The notes below the pieces were generated by a model, which was not told the origin of the DNA, searched no databases, and saw nothing but the letters and a program-made list of their open reading frames with translations. The position numbers and the translations under genes are program-made. From Nitzschia sp. DOCU1 (Eukaryota > Bacillariophyta > Bacillariophyceae > Bacillariales > Bacillariaceae), in the NCBI GenBank assembly GCA_951394045.1, contig OX595994.1:1302001-1366000 (forward strand): DNA of 64,000 nt, read 5' to 3'. Positions 48,441-58,132 of this stretch are shown here, piece by piece; the stretch's first letter is position 1, and each line of letters opens with the position of its first letter.

Positions 48441-50540
48441 ATGAAGTCATTGATACCATCCATTCTTACTATTTGGCTCTCGTATTGCGGATTTTGCGCT
48501 GCGAAAACGGGTAGTGTTTTGGTGGTTGGCTCGGCCAACGCCGACACTTTCTTGCCCGTGGCCAGGCTTCCTACTGAAGGAGAAAACTTGACCTTGCTGC
48601 CGGGCAAACAACCTATCGTGGATTTACCAGGTGGTAAAGGTTGCACACAAGCTGTGGCGGTGGCCAAGTTGACAGACAAACGCTGTCTCTTTGTGGGACA
48701 ATTAGGGAATGATATTGCTGGAACCATGCTGAGAGACGCCTTGGAGGCGGTGCAAGTGGATTGTTCTCATTGTGGCATACACACGGATTTACCCAGTGGC
48801 AGAGGCTATGTCTTTTTAACCGAGACTGGATCTGTGAGTGCCGTTGTGAGTGGTGGTAGTAATTTGGGGGGATGGGAAACGTGGAGATGTGCGTGGGAAG
48901 GAAATTCTGACGACCGTCCCGCCATTTCGGAATCGCAACTCAATGACTTGTTACAAGACGTCGAGTGCATATTGTTGCAACGAGAAGTACCTGAATATGT
49001 CAATTTGCTGGTTGCATCTCATGCCAAAACGCTGCGAAAGGAAATTCTTGTACTGCAAGATGTAGGAGGAGAAGATCGTCCGATTAGCCAAGAAATGCTG
49101 GGCTATTGTGACTACATTATTCCAAACGAGAGTGAACTGAAGCGACTCGTGGAAAGCATGGGAATGGAAACACCTACCAATGACAATCATGATGAAACGA
49201 TTATTGCTCGAGCGAAATATCTTCAATCGCAGGGAGCACACAATGTACTCGTCACTCGAGGATCGAAAGGATCGACGCTGCTTACATCCGATGGCAAAGT
49301 CATTCACCAGCCGGCATTGCGATTGCCAAAGAACCAAGTGATCGATGAAACAGGCGCCGGTGATTGTTATCGAGCTGCCTTTGCTGTAGCTTTGTTAGAA
49401 GGGCACTCCTTGGAGAACTGCATGAAATTTGCCAATGCTGCTGGATCATGCTCGGTCGAAAAGAATGGGGCTGTCCCATCGACGCCATGGAGGACCGATG
49501 TGGAAGCGCGGTTGGCAGATGATACCGTCTTGAGTATTCCACGAGGAGGAAAAGCATCCTCCAAGGATGACTTTCCTTTTATGATTGGCTCGAGATTAAA
49601 TTCCATGAAGGATCGACCCGAATTGTGGGACGGGGAGCTCAAAACACCACACGATTTTGTTCGGCGACAAGCTGCCATCCAGGGATTGACCTGTGTCGAT
49701 TTCAACTATCCCCAACACTTTCATTCTTGGACCAATCAACAAGCCAAGCAAGCACTTGAAGATGCAGGTCTCGTAGCGGGGGCCGTCTGCCTCAGATACC
49801 CGTCCAAGTTTGCTCTAGGCGCCATGAATCATCCAGACCCAGCCCTGCGACGGGAAGCTATTGAACTGACAAAGGAAGCAGCACAAGCTGCCATAGACCT
49901 TGGTTGTGATGAAGTGGTGATCTGGAGTGCCTATGATGGTTACGATTATCCGTTTCAAGTCGATTACGATAAAACTTGGAAGCAATTGGTGGAAGCCTTT
50001 CAAGAAATCTGTGATGCCTATCCGAGTATCAAGTTTTCTTTGGAGTACAAGCCTACCGACGAGAACACTCGCTTCTTTACAGTTCCTTCCACTGGTGCGG
50101 CGCTACTTTTAGTGGATGAAATTGATAGGCCCAACATGGGGTTGACATTGGACGTTGGCCACATGCTCATGAGCGGGGAGAATCCGGGACACTCTATTGC
50201 CCAAGTTGGACGACGAAAAAAGCTCTTTGGCGTCCAGTTAAATGACGGCTTTACTCGACTAGCTGCCGAAGATGGCCTCATGTTTGGATCCGTGCATCCC
50301 TCCAAAGCCTTGGAAATCATGTACCAACTTCGGCGGACAGGCTTTGCGGGGCACTTTTACTTTGATACCTTTCCACAACGAACCGATCCCGTCCGTGAGG
50401 CAGAATACAATATTCGCCAAGTTAAGAAATTCTGGGCGGCCGCTGGTGCTATTGACCCACAGGCTTTGCAAAAGGTGGTCCAAGAGCATGATGCTATTGG
50501 TGCACTAGAGATTGTCAATGAGGCACTTCGGTCCATGTAA
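48441..50540 (+). CDS. Ribokinase-type kinase fused to xylose-isomerase-like TIM barrel
   Basis: 699 codons from the ATG at 48441. A signal sequence (MKSLIPSILTIWLSYCGFC) comes first. Residues about 30-360 form a PfkB kinase: LVVGSANADTFLPV, LPGGKGCTQAVAVAKL, FVGQLGNDIAGTML, NESELKRL and the ATP/catalytic site VIDETGAGDCYRAAF, closest to ribokinase. Residues about 395-699 form a xylose-isomerase-like or AP-endonuclease-2-like TIM barrel: CVDFNYPQHF, CDEVVIWSAYDGYDYPF, EYKPTDENTRFFT, GLTLDVGHMLMSGENPG and LFGVQLNDGF. A sugar isomerase-kinase fusion would let one protein isomerise and phosphorylate a sugar. The substrate cannot be told from sequence. The leader suggests ER, plastid or secretion, unusual for these activities. 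It starts 169 bases after the tRNA gene on the opposite strand. Confidence 0.9.
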   Translation: MKSLIPSILTIWLSYCGFCAAKTGSVLVVGSANADTFLPVARLPTEGENLTLLPGKQPIVDLPGGKGCTQAVAVAKLTDKRCLFVGQLGNDIAGTMLRDALEAVQVDCSHCGIHTDLPSGRGYVFLTETGSVSAVVSGGSNLGGWETWRCAWEGNSDDRPAISESQLNDLLQDVECILLQREVPEYVNLLVASHAKTLRKEILVLQDVGGEDRPISQEMLGYCDYIIPNESELKRLVESMGMETPTNDNHDETIIARAKYLQSQGAHNVLVTRGSKGSTLLTSDGKVIHQPALRLPKNQVIDETGAGDCYRAAFAVALLEGHSLENCMKFANAAGSCSVEKNGAVPSTPWRTDVEARLADDTVLSIPRGGKASSKDDFPFMIGSRLNSMKDRPELWDGELKTPHDFVRRQAAIQGLTCVDFNYPQHFHSWTNQQAKQALEDAGLVAGAVCLRYPSKFALGAMNHPDPALRREAIELTKEAAQAAIDLGCDEVVIWSAYDGYDYPFQVDYDKTWKQLVEAFQEICDAYPSIKFSLEYKPTDENTRFFTVPSTGAALLLVDEIDRPNMGLTLDVGHMLMSGENPGHSIAQVGRRKKLFGVQLNDGFTRLAAEDGLMFGSVHPSKALEIMYQLRRTGFAGHFYFDTFPQRTDPVREAEYNIRQVKKFWAAAGAIDPQALQKVVQEHDAIGALEIVNEALRSM

Positions 50541-50662
50541 CGATACTGCCGTCCCAAGCTAATACGCTATAATGCTATATTTATCTCTGCTTATGATATA
50601 TGTGTTGTTGATCATGTACCTGTATACACAATTTCAGAAAACAGAAAAATGATTTGCACAGT

Positions 50663-53356
50663 TTACTTTCTCGATCGAGATCGCGATTTCGATCCGGACG
50701 ACCCCGACTGGGAAGACCCCGAAGAATATCGTCGACGGCGCTTGGATCGATTACGAGGAGGCGGAGAGTCCTTACTACGATCCCTCGTTTTTCGATTCTT
50801 CCGAGACGACGACGAAGATCCAGATCGGCTCCTACTACGACTCGCCTTGGATCGACTACCGCTCGAAGCAGAAGGAGATCGCTTTGCCCGGCGTTTTTTG
50901 CGATCATCTGGTGATGGCGACGGAGAGGGAGAATCGCGTCGAACTCGTCGCTTATCGTCCCCGCGTTTCCGCTTTGGAGATTCTCGCCGATCCAACTTTC
51001 GCTGCTCTTTCGCTGGAGCAGGAGATAACGGAGCTTCTTTCTCCGTCGGTTTCTTGCGACCAGCATCATCTGCGTGCTTCACAATTTCCTTTGGCGGAGA
51101 CACGGATCGCGATCGGCTCTTGCTGCGACTATCCCGGCGGCGGCTGCGCCGACGACCACGACCAGAATCCTTTCGGCTGTCCTCGCTGCGAGAAGACGCC
51201 GACGAAGATGATGATGAGGTGTAGCTGGAGGAGCGCGACCGACGACTGCGGCGTTTCGAGGATCGACCACGGCGGCGCGAATACGAGCTGGAACTTTGGC
51301 TGCCTGTGCTGCTCGAGCTGCGACTTCGACTGGAATAGCTGCGGGAAGACGACGACGACGAAGTGCGGCTTCTTGACCCACTTGAAGAGGACGACGACGA
51401 TGATGAAGACGAAGAAGAGGACGAGGATGTTGAAGAATCATCATCGTCCGCCTTCTTGGCCAACGCCGCCTCCTTGGCCTTGGCCAAAATGAGTTTCGGC
51501 GCATTCTTGAGAAATTCTCTCAAATCATCCGTCAGGGGTCCCAATCCAATCGAAGTGAAAAAGTTAATCGCATACCGGGTGTTGCGCACATTATCCTTGG
51601 GAAACATGCCAGCATACCACACTTGTTGTTCGGCATCGTTTGTTTCAAAACGCTTCTTGAGTTTGGCAATTCCCATGGCTTCCGCCATTTCCTGAATAAT
51701 AATCTTGATAAAAATACGAGACGAGGAGGTCGTTTCATCTTCATTCAAATGAATCGTTTCCAATACATTCCAGGGAATCGCATCGGTATGCAACAAATGA
51801 GCAAATAACTTGGCGACATTGCGTAATTTGTTCGTTTCCAATCGATGAATGGTATTGTATTGTTCCTTGAAGGATTCCATAAAGGCGTCGCGCCATCGAT
51901 CGTCCAACAAACAAAATCGCGCAGCAATCAATCCATAATATCGCAAAAAGGTTCGTTCTTGCGAGCAACATTCAATCAACATGTTGATCAATTCCATTTC
52001 ACGGCCAGCTGGAATGTCAATTTTGGCTAGTTTGTGCGTGCACTCTTCAAAGGTAGCACTAGACATGATGGTGAGATAGATGGTGCGACGCAAATGTACC
52101 AGGTCTTGTTCGGTAAGATCTTGAATGACTGCAATTGCCGTGCTCTTCTTGTCATTCTTAGTAGTAGTGATTGCCAGTTCCTGGTCCGGAACGTCACTAG
52201 CCTCCGACTCATTGTCACTACCACTTTTGGATCCGGCCGTACTACTATCCCCATCACTATCATCGTCGTCGTCACTGCCTTCCCCTAGAATTTCTGCTCG
52301 AATGGCCGCCCACTCCTTTTCATTGTCTTCAAAGTCAGCATCCTCTCGAAAGGTATCCAATTCTTCATGCCTATCAAGCTCTTCATCATCCAACGCAACT
52401 TCATGAGTAATTTGATCGTCTTTTTCGACCAAATCTAGTTCATCGGGAATGGGCGGAAACTCTTTGAAGCCCGTCTTTCGCAATTTGAGCAATTGTTCCA
52501 TTTTGTATTCGACGCGTTTGTTTAATTGTCCTTGATGCAACAAGGCTCGTAGACGTTCCAAACAAGCACGAACCCCAGCCGGACTGACTTCCAACAAGGC
52601 TTGACCCGTCGTTTGGAGCAATTCTACGGCGACTTCGACGGAATCATCCGTCGGATCTCCATCCAATAAAACGGACAGTATTTGTAAAATGAGCAATTCA
52701 TGTACGACAGCTTGATGAAACAAGTGTGCCAAAAAGACACACACAGCTTGACATTGCGCCTTTTCTCGACGTTGATAATAACGACGAAAACTCCCTACGG
52801 CTCTGGCGACCATCAACTCTCCCACTTCGGGCAGTTTAGAATTGAGAACACTGAGCAAAGCAGCATAGACACTGGCATATTTGGGCGAACTGAGTGCCGC
52901 TGCCAATGTGGATTTGCAGAGAACGCCTCGCAATCGAATCAAATTGACCTTTTGAAACAATTCTTGAATGAGGGGTTTGATCGTAGTAGCATTCAAACGA
53001 TTGATCGTTCCATGAATGACACGTTGTTGTTCGATCCATGTGTCCTGCTGGCGTTGCAAGTTCGCGGCAGCAGCCGCGGCAGTGTCACCTTCACTTGCTT
53101 GCTGCTGTTGCTGTTCGAGAAGTTTACGACGTTTCGCGGGAGGAATATACGCCGCGACTGCAGGGCTACCACCGCCACCGGCCAGGCGGCGTTTCGTATC
53201 GGTCTTCTTTGATAGTGGTTTGGGTTTGACGACCCGTGGGGCTTGCTCCTCCTCGATTTCACCCTCTTCTTCGGATGCATCGTCTCCTACTCCTGCCACT
53301 GGTTTCGTTTCATCATCGACAAGGCGATGAGGATCTGTTTCCTCACGGACCACCAT
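50663..53356 (-). CDS. CWC22: Pre-mRNA splicing factor CWC22
   Basis: 897 codons from the ATG at 53356. A basic and acidic N-terminus leads to a MIF4G domain (about residues 105-290: NRLNATTIKPLIQELFQKVN, VNLIRLRGVLCKS, FRRYYQRREK), an acidic linker (EGSDDDDDSDGDS), an MA3 domain (about 420-535: LRRTIYLTIMSSATFEECTH, IECCSQERTFLRYYGLIAAR) and a conserved tail (ARNTRYAINFFTS-like NTRYAINFFTSIGLGPL). From about residue 630 it is an Arg/Ser/Asp RS region. CWC22 sits in the spliceosome and delivers eIF4A3 to the exon junction complex, in the nucleus. No intron is seen in the gene. It is convergent with the kinase-isomerase gene, 122 bases apart. Confidence 0.93.
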   Translation of the reverse strand: MVVREETDPHRLVDDETKPVAGVGDDASEEEGEIEEEQAPRVVKPKPLSKKTDTKRRLAGGGGSPAVAAYIPPAKRRKLLEQQQQQASEGDTAAAAAANLQRQQDTWIEQQRVIHGTINRLNATTIKPLIQELFQKVNLIRLRGVLCKSTLAAALSSPKYASVYAALLSVLNSKLPEVGELMVARAVGSFRRYYQRREKAQCQAVCVFLAHLFHQAVVHELLILQILSVLLDGDPTDDSVEVAVELLQTTGQALLEVSPAGVRACLERLRALLHQGQLNKRVEYKMEQLLKLRKTGFKEFPPIPDELDLVEKDDQITHEVALDDEELDRHEELDTFREDADFEDNEKEWAAIRAEILGEGSDDDDDSDGDSSTAGSKSGSDNESEASDVPDQELAITTTKNDKKSTAIAVIQDLTEQDLVHLRRTIYLTIMSSATFEECTHKLAKIDIPAGREMELINMLIECCSQERTFLRYYGLIAARFCLLDDRWRDAFMESFKEQYNTIHRLETNKLRNVAKLFAHLLHTDAIPWNVLETIHLNEDETTSSSRIFIKIIIQEMAEAMGIAKLKKRFETNDAEQQVWYAGMFPKDNVRNTRYAINFFTSIGLGPLTDDLREFLKNAPKLILAKAKEAALAKKADDDDSSTSSSSSSSSSSSSSSSSGSRSRTSSSSSSRSYSSRSRSSSSTGSQSSSSYSRRRGRSSKRRSRRSRSSSYTSSSSSSASSRSEDSRKDSGRGRRRSRRRDSRSKSRSRSVSPPKEIVKHADDAGRKKPTEKEAPLSPAPAKEQRKLDRRESPKRKRGDDKRRVRRDSPSPSPSPDDRKKRRAKRSPSASSGSRSKASRSRSRSGSSSSSRKNRKTRDRSKDSPPPRNRSKRRRRYSSGSSQSGSSGSKSRSRSRK

Positions 53357-53919
53357 GATGTCTGACTGGACGCAAAGCAGACTACTACGTGCTAACCTGA
53401 AAGACTGATTGAAACGTCCAAACGGATAATAATGGAAGCACAAGTCTTGGGTATTCAGTAACACTTGTCATCGCAACTTGAAACGGGGGCCTCTTTTGAT
53501 AGTAGTAGCCTCTCGTGTTTGGCGAGGAGCGCGATGAAATGAAACGTGGGGTGCTGCCAACACGCACGTTGGACAGACATCCCAACGGATGGAAGGACGG
53601 AGAGGCGAAACGCAACAAAGTATTGCCCTGCGACATCAGCAAGACATTGAAACACCGTGGCGGTGCATGAAATCAATCTGCCACAGAACAATGTTCTTTT
53701 GATATGATGATGCGATGAGCCAGAACTATTCCGAAGCACTCCATCGTTTTATTGGCATGGATGTCCACTATCGTCCATGCATCATTGCTGCTGCCGCATT
53801 GTCACCAGAACCGTTTCGACACACTCTCTCTCAATTGAGACGATCGTAGCAGTGCCCCAGGAAGCCTCACAGGAATCGAATTCTTGCAAAAGTGGTACAG
53901 ATTCGCCGTTGAAAAAGAA
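53357..53919. other. Divergent intergenic region
   Basis: Between CWC22 and the 53.9 kb gene. No coding frame of value; must hold both promoters. Confidence 0.5.
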
Positions 53920-54570
53920 ATGACGAGGGGGTTCCTGCTGCTGCTAATAATGACCCTAGCCATGGCTGGAGTGCATGGGTTTCTTTTGGAGAAAAAACTA
54001 ATATCGCTTCGTCGACAATCCTCTGATCTGCAATCTTTGGAAGCCATGCACAAGGCTAGTAGCCTACTGTCAACAAGGAGATATCCTACTACCTGGCGAT
54101 TATTCGACGCGGCCAACAATGACGGCGACGAAGATGACGATGATGACGACGAAATCCAACAAACAGCCTACGGCAATCGTTCTTTAGCTTGGACCAAGAA
54201 CTATAAACGTTTGATTCCCTACGAATTTGCTCGCGCCCAAGCCATGAGTCTGGGTTTGTCATCCAAAGAAGAATGGCAAACACATGCTCACACGGGACCC
54301 TACATGATTAGTCGGCCCGACGAAATGTATCAAGAAGAATGGGTCAGTTGGGAAGAATTTTTGGGTGCCATGCGGCCCTATGAAGAAACCAAATATTTGG
54401 TACAGTCCATCCTCAAGCTGAAAAGTATGGACGAATATCGATCCTTTGTGCAAATGGATCCCAAACGAGCCGAGGGCCTGAGGATCCCGGCCAAGCCCGA
54501 CATTGTGTACAAAGATAGCGGATGGCAAGGGTCGGAGATCTTTTTTGGAACAAGAAAGAGCAGTTCGTAG
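53920..54570 (+). CDS. Two-repeat small protein, likely plastid or secretory
   Basis: 216 codons from the ATG at 53920. Leader: MTRGFLLLLIMTLAMAGVHG|FLLEKK, a signal peptide with F right after the likely cleavage site, as in diatom plastid targeting. After an acidic D7 run come two related segments: YEFARAQAMSLGLSSKEEW ... PDEMYQEEWVSWEEFLG and SILKLKSMDEYRSF ... PAKPDIVYKDSGWQGSEIFFG. These follow the ARxxVxxLGLxSxxEWxxY ... PxxPDxxYxxxWxxWxDFLG pattern of short repeats seen in algae and oomycetes, often labelled integrase-repeat-like, of unknown function. No catalytic residues seen. Confidence 0.75.
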   Translation: MTRGFLLLLIMTLAMAGVHGFLLEKKLISLRRQSSDLQSLEAMHKASSLLSTRRYPTTWRLFDAANNDGDEDDDDDDEIQQTAYGNRSLAWTKNYKRLIPYEFARAQAMSLGLSSKEEWQTHAHTGPYMISRPDEMYQEEWVSWEEFLGAMRPYEETKYLVQSILKLKSMDEYRSFVQMDPKRAEGLRIPAKPDIVYKDSGWQGSEIFFGTRKSSS

Positions 54571-54626
54571 TAATAATAAAAGCTTTGTTATGAAAGACAA
54601 ACTATCTAATAAAGCGACTGGTATAC

Positions 54627-55577
54627 CTAGTCGTTCTTGTCCTTGGGTGTCGTCAAGATTGCTATTGCTACAACGCTCACCATTCCACCAAATATAGCAC
54701 AAAAGCTCAGAACGACCCCCGCCAGCAAGGGTGACACACCATATGCATCCTGGACATACTCAAAGAAATTCATACCAATGGCACCGAGGTAGATTAACCA
54801 ACCTTGCAGCAGACCCATGGGCCCCATGGGAGAACTATAGGTCGGTATTGGCTGAACAACACAGCAAACAGCATCCAGAATCAGATCATCATTCCATCAC
54901 AAGGAGCCTATCAATGCAATAATGCTATTTACCTCTTGTTTCTTGTATCCTCCCCGGGCAAAGTCCATCAAGGCAGCCGCACTTCGTGTACCATCAAACT
55001 CATAGACGGACCAACCGTCCACGAGATAAAAGCTAGGATACGACTTGACCCCGAATCTTGTTCTCAATGCCTTTTCCGCTTGACAATCTACCTTGGCCAC
55101 ACGGATTCCTTCTTGGGGCGAATTATGAAAATTCTTGGCCACGTCGTTGTACGAGGGAGCAAAATTTTGACAGTGCCGGCACCTAGAATAATAACAGGAA
55201 CGAGAAATGTAAAGTTAAAAAAAAGTGTGAGACTTGTACAACGGGCTCAATAATAGTCGCTCATAGCCTGTCATGAAAGCTACATACCATGGCGTGTAGA
55301 ACTCAATGAGCCATACGTTCCCATCACCTACAGTGGAAGCAAAATTCTGAGACGTCAATGATATCGGTAGCAAACTGATAAAGTTCTCGGCTTCTTTGGG
55401 TATTGAACTTGGTTTGTCCTGATCGCTACCACTGTCGGGGACAGTGGGCATCTTCTCCTTGTTCTTATTGTTGGCGGATGCGGATGCCACGTTGAGAACA
55501 GCGTTGGATGGCCGCACCAGAACCATCAATAATCCAAGGAGTAAGGATCTCCACGGAATTAAGCTTTTTCTCGACAT
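54627..55577 (-). CDS. Thioredoxin-domain (PDI-like) membrane protein
   Basis: Three exons, 55577-55288, 55182-54933 and 54851-54627, give 254 residues. A signal sequence (MSRKSLIPWRSLLLGLLMVL) is followed by a thioredoxin domain: VWLIEFYTPWCRHCQNFAPSY, VAKVDCQAEKALRTRFGVKS and YPSFYLVDG with the cis-Pro. The active site is CRHC. The first intron interrupts the Trp codon of the active site. A C-terminal membrane segment (LLAGVVLSFCAIFGGMVSVVAIAIL) anchors it, as in TMX-type ER oxidoreductases. It would catalyse disulfide exchange in the ER lumen or a related compartment. It is convergent with the preceding gene, 56 bases apart. Confidence 0.9.
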
Positions 55578-55981
55578 CGACGCTGTAGAGAATCGAATAG
55601 GATAAAGGAATACCGTCAAACGCGTGGGTGGGGTGGGAACTGAGGCGATAGCCTCTGAAATAGATGTATGATGGTGATGCCATTAGATGCATCATCGTGG
55701 CGGAGTTCGCGGCGGACACGGTGAGAAAGAAAGGACCAAAGAAGATCTCAGTAAAACCGACCAAAACGAACGCTGTTTTGCGCGGGAAAACGTAGGTAGA
55801 GATGACAAGCGCGGCGAGAGGACGAGGAGGGCGCACTCCGCGAAATCTGATGCCGAAAACAGAGGAAACGATAAAAGTCCCTCCTTGCTACAACACACGG
55901 GGAGAAAGAAGTTTGAAAGGTCTTGAAGTGATAAAGTCAATTGCTATCAGTAGTACGATACACGCGCTAACTAACGGAAGC
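55578..55981. other. Divergent intergenic region
   Basis: Between the divergent thioredoxin-domain gene and the L7Ae-like gene. The plus-strand frame remains open upstream of the chosen ATG to 55802. Nothing else recognised. Confidence 0.5.
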
Positions 55982-56659
55982 ATGTCGTCGTCTGCCTCAA
56001 AGCAGCCAAACAAGGCTGGGAGTCGCAAGAGAAAGCTGCCTCGAAGTTTCTTGGAGTGTCCGTCGTTATCGTTGGTTGCTGATTTTCCACCAAGTAAAAA
56101 AGGAGAATGTCTTGCAAAATTTGTTTCGACGCCTGTTGCATCCGAGGCCACCAAGGAAATCTTTCTCGAAATATTCTCCAAGGAGATTGTCCAGCCCTTT
56201 CGTCTAAAGCCAGAAAACAAAGGTGAAAGCTTTGTGATGGTGAATGGGAGACTACAGAAGCAACAAACGAAGTCAAAAATGGAAAAGAAGGTGGAGTCCA
56301 ATCCAACTAACAAGATCTGGAGCCAACGAGTACGCATGGGTACAAACCAATGCCTACACATTTTAGAAGAGTGCATGTCATCAGGGAAAACATCTTCCAA
56401 TAAGCCGGTGGTGATAGTGCTGGCGCGAGATATTTACCCTCCAACCATGTTATCGCATGTACCAGTAATGGCAAAAAGTCTTGAGACTCCCGTGCTGCTT
56501 TTGCCTGGTAAAGCTTCCAGTGAGATCGGCCAAGTAGTGGGCGTCAAAAAGACTTCTATCCTTCTATTCCTCCCGAGGGTAGAGGACGACAAAGACCCAG
56601 CCAACGACAAAGTTGATTCCTTCCTGGAGTTTGTCAAGTCTGATATGATAAGTAAGTAG
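55982..56659 (+). CDS. L7Ae/L30e-fold RNA-binding protein (RPP38-like)
   Basis: 225 codons from the ATG at 55982; in-frame ATGs upstream at 55802 would lengthen it. A basic N-terminus (NKAGSRKRKLP) leads to the L7Ae fold: WSQRVRMGTNQCLHILEEC, KPVVIVLARDIYPPTMLSHV, PVMAKSLETPVLLLPGKASS, GQVVGVKKTSILLFLP. That order resembles the L7Ae, L30e and RPP38/POP3 family; RPP38 in RNase P/MRP or a snoRNP partner is the best guess. It would bind kink-turn RNA in the nucleolus. Final 30 residues are acidic. Converges with RAD6. Confidence 0.75.
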   Translation: MSSSASKQPNKAGSRKRKLPRSFLECPSLSLVADFPPSKKGECLAKFVSTPVASEATKEIFLEIFSKEIVQPFRLKPENKGESFVMVNGRLQKQQTKSKMEKKVESNPTNKIWSQRVRMGTNQCLHILEECMSSGKTSSNKPVVIVLARDIYPPTMLSHVPVMAKSLETPVLLLPGKASSEIGQVVGVKKTSILLFLPRVEDDKDPANDKVDSFLEFVKSDMISK

Positions 56660-56853
56660 ACTACCAGTTCTGGACTGTCTTGGTTTCTAGCCATTACTGT
56701 ACTACACAAGACTCGTATCTTGGGAATCTGGACTCCACCTGGTGGACAACGAAGAGTTGTATACAGCAGCTGTGTTGCAACGCACACACATACTGCCCTC
56801 TTGTTTTCCCATTTTCTGCTATTTCGTTGCATATATAGGTGCTTCCACACTCT

Positions 56854-57631
56854 CTAGGACTCGTCTTGCCAAGATTGCTCTACAATCTCTCGGACACGAC
56901 GATTGTACTCACGTCGATTTTCATTGTACAATCGACTGGCCTCCGAGTTGGCAGGGGACGCCGGGTTGGGATCGCACAACAACGACTGAATACTAGTCAA
57001 TATTGCCGATATATCGTAGATTGGAGACCACTGATTTTGCAGAATGTCCAAGCAGATTTGTCCATCATTGTAAATGTTGGGATGAAACATTTTGGTCAAA
57101 AATCGGACCTGGGGAGCCTTGTTCGGATAATCCTCAGTGAACTCCAAAACCAGCTTAAAGGTACCACCTTCCCACGGCGTATCGTCCGGTCCAAAGATCA
57201 CCGCTTGCCACATCATAATGTTCGTATCCATCGGAGCTCCCGTCACTCCCGAAGGAGGATCATTTTGAAGGCTGCACGACAAAACGCGAGAACGGTTGAG
57301 AAACATCACACACAGCAAAACAACTACGTTGGAACAAATCCCACAGTAGCCAGCAAGGCATTGTCAAGAGAACACGAAGTTTCACGGAGGCAACCCTGCC
57401 TTCTTTCAAACCTCCAATGGACCGGTCATGGTCGACCCCTGAGACGAGGTGAGCGGATTGGAACTAATCGCTTCTACGGCGATTCACGTAGAATTCCTAC
57501 CGGAAATCGAACCGTTGGAATTTCACTGCACGATTCGTGACCGGACCAAGCAGACGTGCCATTGTTGCTGATCGATCGATTACTCACCGCTTGAAATCCC
57601 GAAGGAGACGACGTCTCGCACTTGTAGACAT
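56854..57631 (-). CDS. RAD6: Ubiquitin-conjugating enzyme E2, RAD6/UBE2A type
   Basis: Two exons, 57631-57588 ([14 protein letters not shown]) and 57271-56854, give 153 residues, the usual size of RAD6. The N-terminus [20 protein letters not shown], the HPN motif (MFHPNIY), active-site Cys in [14 protein letters not shown] and end [12 protein letters not shown] are those of the RAD6/UBE2A family. It attaches ubiquitin to PCNA and histone H2B with RAD18 or BRE1, in the nucleus. The intron falls within the Arg codon before LQNDP. The C-terminal acidic tail of yeast RAD6 is absent, as in other protists and mammals. Confidence 0.96.
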
Positions 57632-58132
57632 GATGCAACTAAAGTGGTTTTGATAATGATGATAATGTGGGCAGCTCAGACGACGAAAGCAATCGAAAGT
57701 AATGGAACCAAGCGGCACTACTCCTTTTGGGGGCAAACCTTTTGCTCTTTTGGCGTTCAGAGGGAGTCGAACTTGGCATCGCGCACCGCGAGGAGCCCGT
57801 CCACATCCTAAAAGGTGACCTGACGAGCGCAGACCGACGGGCGCGCGCTCTCCGCTAAAACGTTTGGGGGGAACAAAACTACTTTTGAAATTGGGGGATC
57901 CAGTGTCCACCGCTCTGCGACCGTGTCCCAACGTACTCGCGGGAAAATTACCTTCTCTACTAGCTAGTAGTAGAGAGTAGCAATAGCAAGTTGCTGTAGA
58001 AAGGAGGCACAAAGAGATAAGCATAGCCATTACTGCCAATATGAGACTTTGAGGCTGAAACAAGAGAGCCAGTGTACAAAAAGCAAAACTAGATAAATCT
58101 TCGTCTAGATGTAGTAGAATTGACCGCCTTGC
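57632..58132. other. Intergenic region
   Basis: Between RAD6 5' side and the 3' end of the bZIP-PAS gene. A CTACTAGCTAGTAGTAG motif is at 57957-57973. A GTTCGACTCCCTCTG-like word on the minus strand does not form a tRNA. No gene. Confidence 0.5.

Noticed and set aside
50649..51695. Several plus-strand frames opposite the RS tail of CWC22
   Set aside because: Mirror translations of the RS codons (Arg/Asp/Leu-rich runs); CWC22 explains the region.
57730..57830. Possible tRNA on the minus strand (GTTCGACTCCCTC word)
   Set aside because: No T stem, acceptor stem or anticodon arm can be paired.
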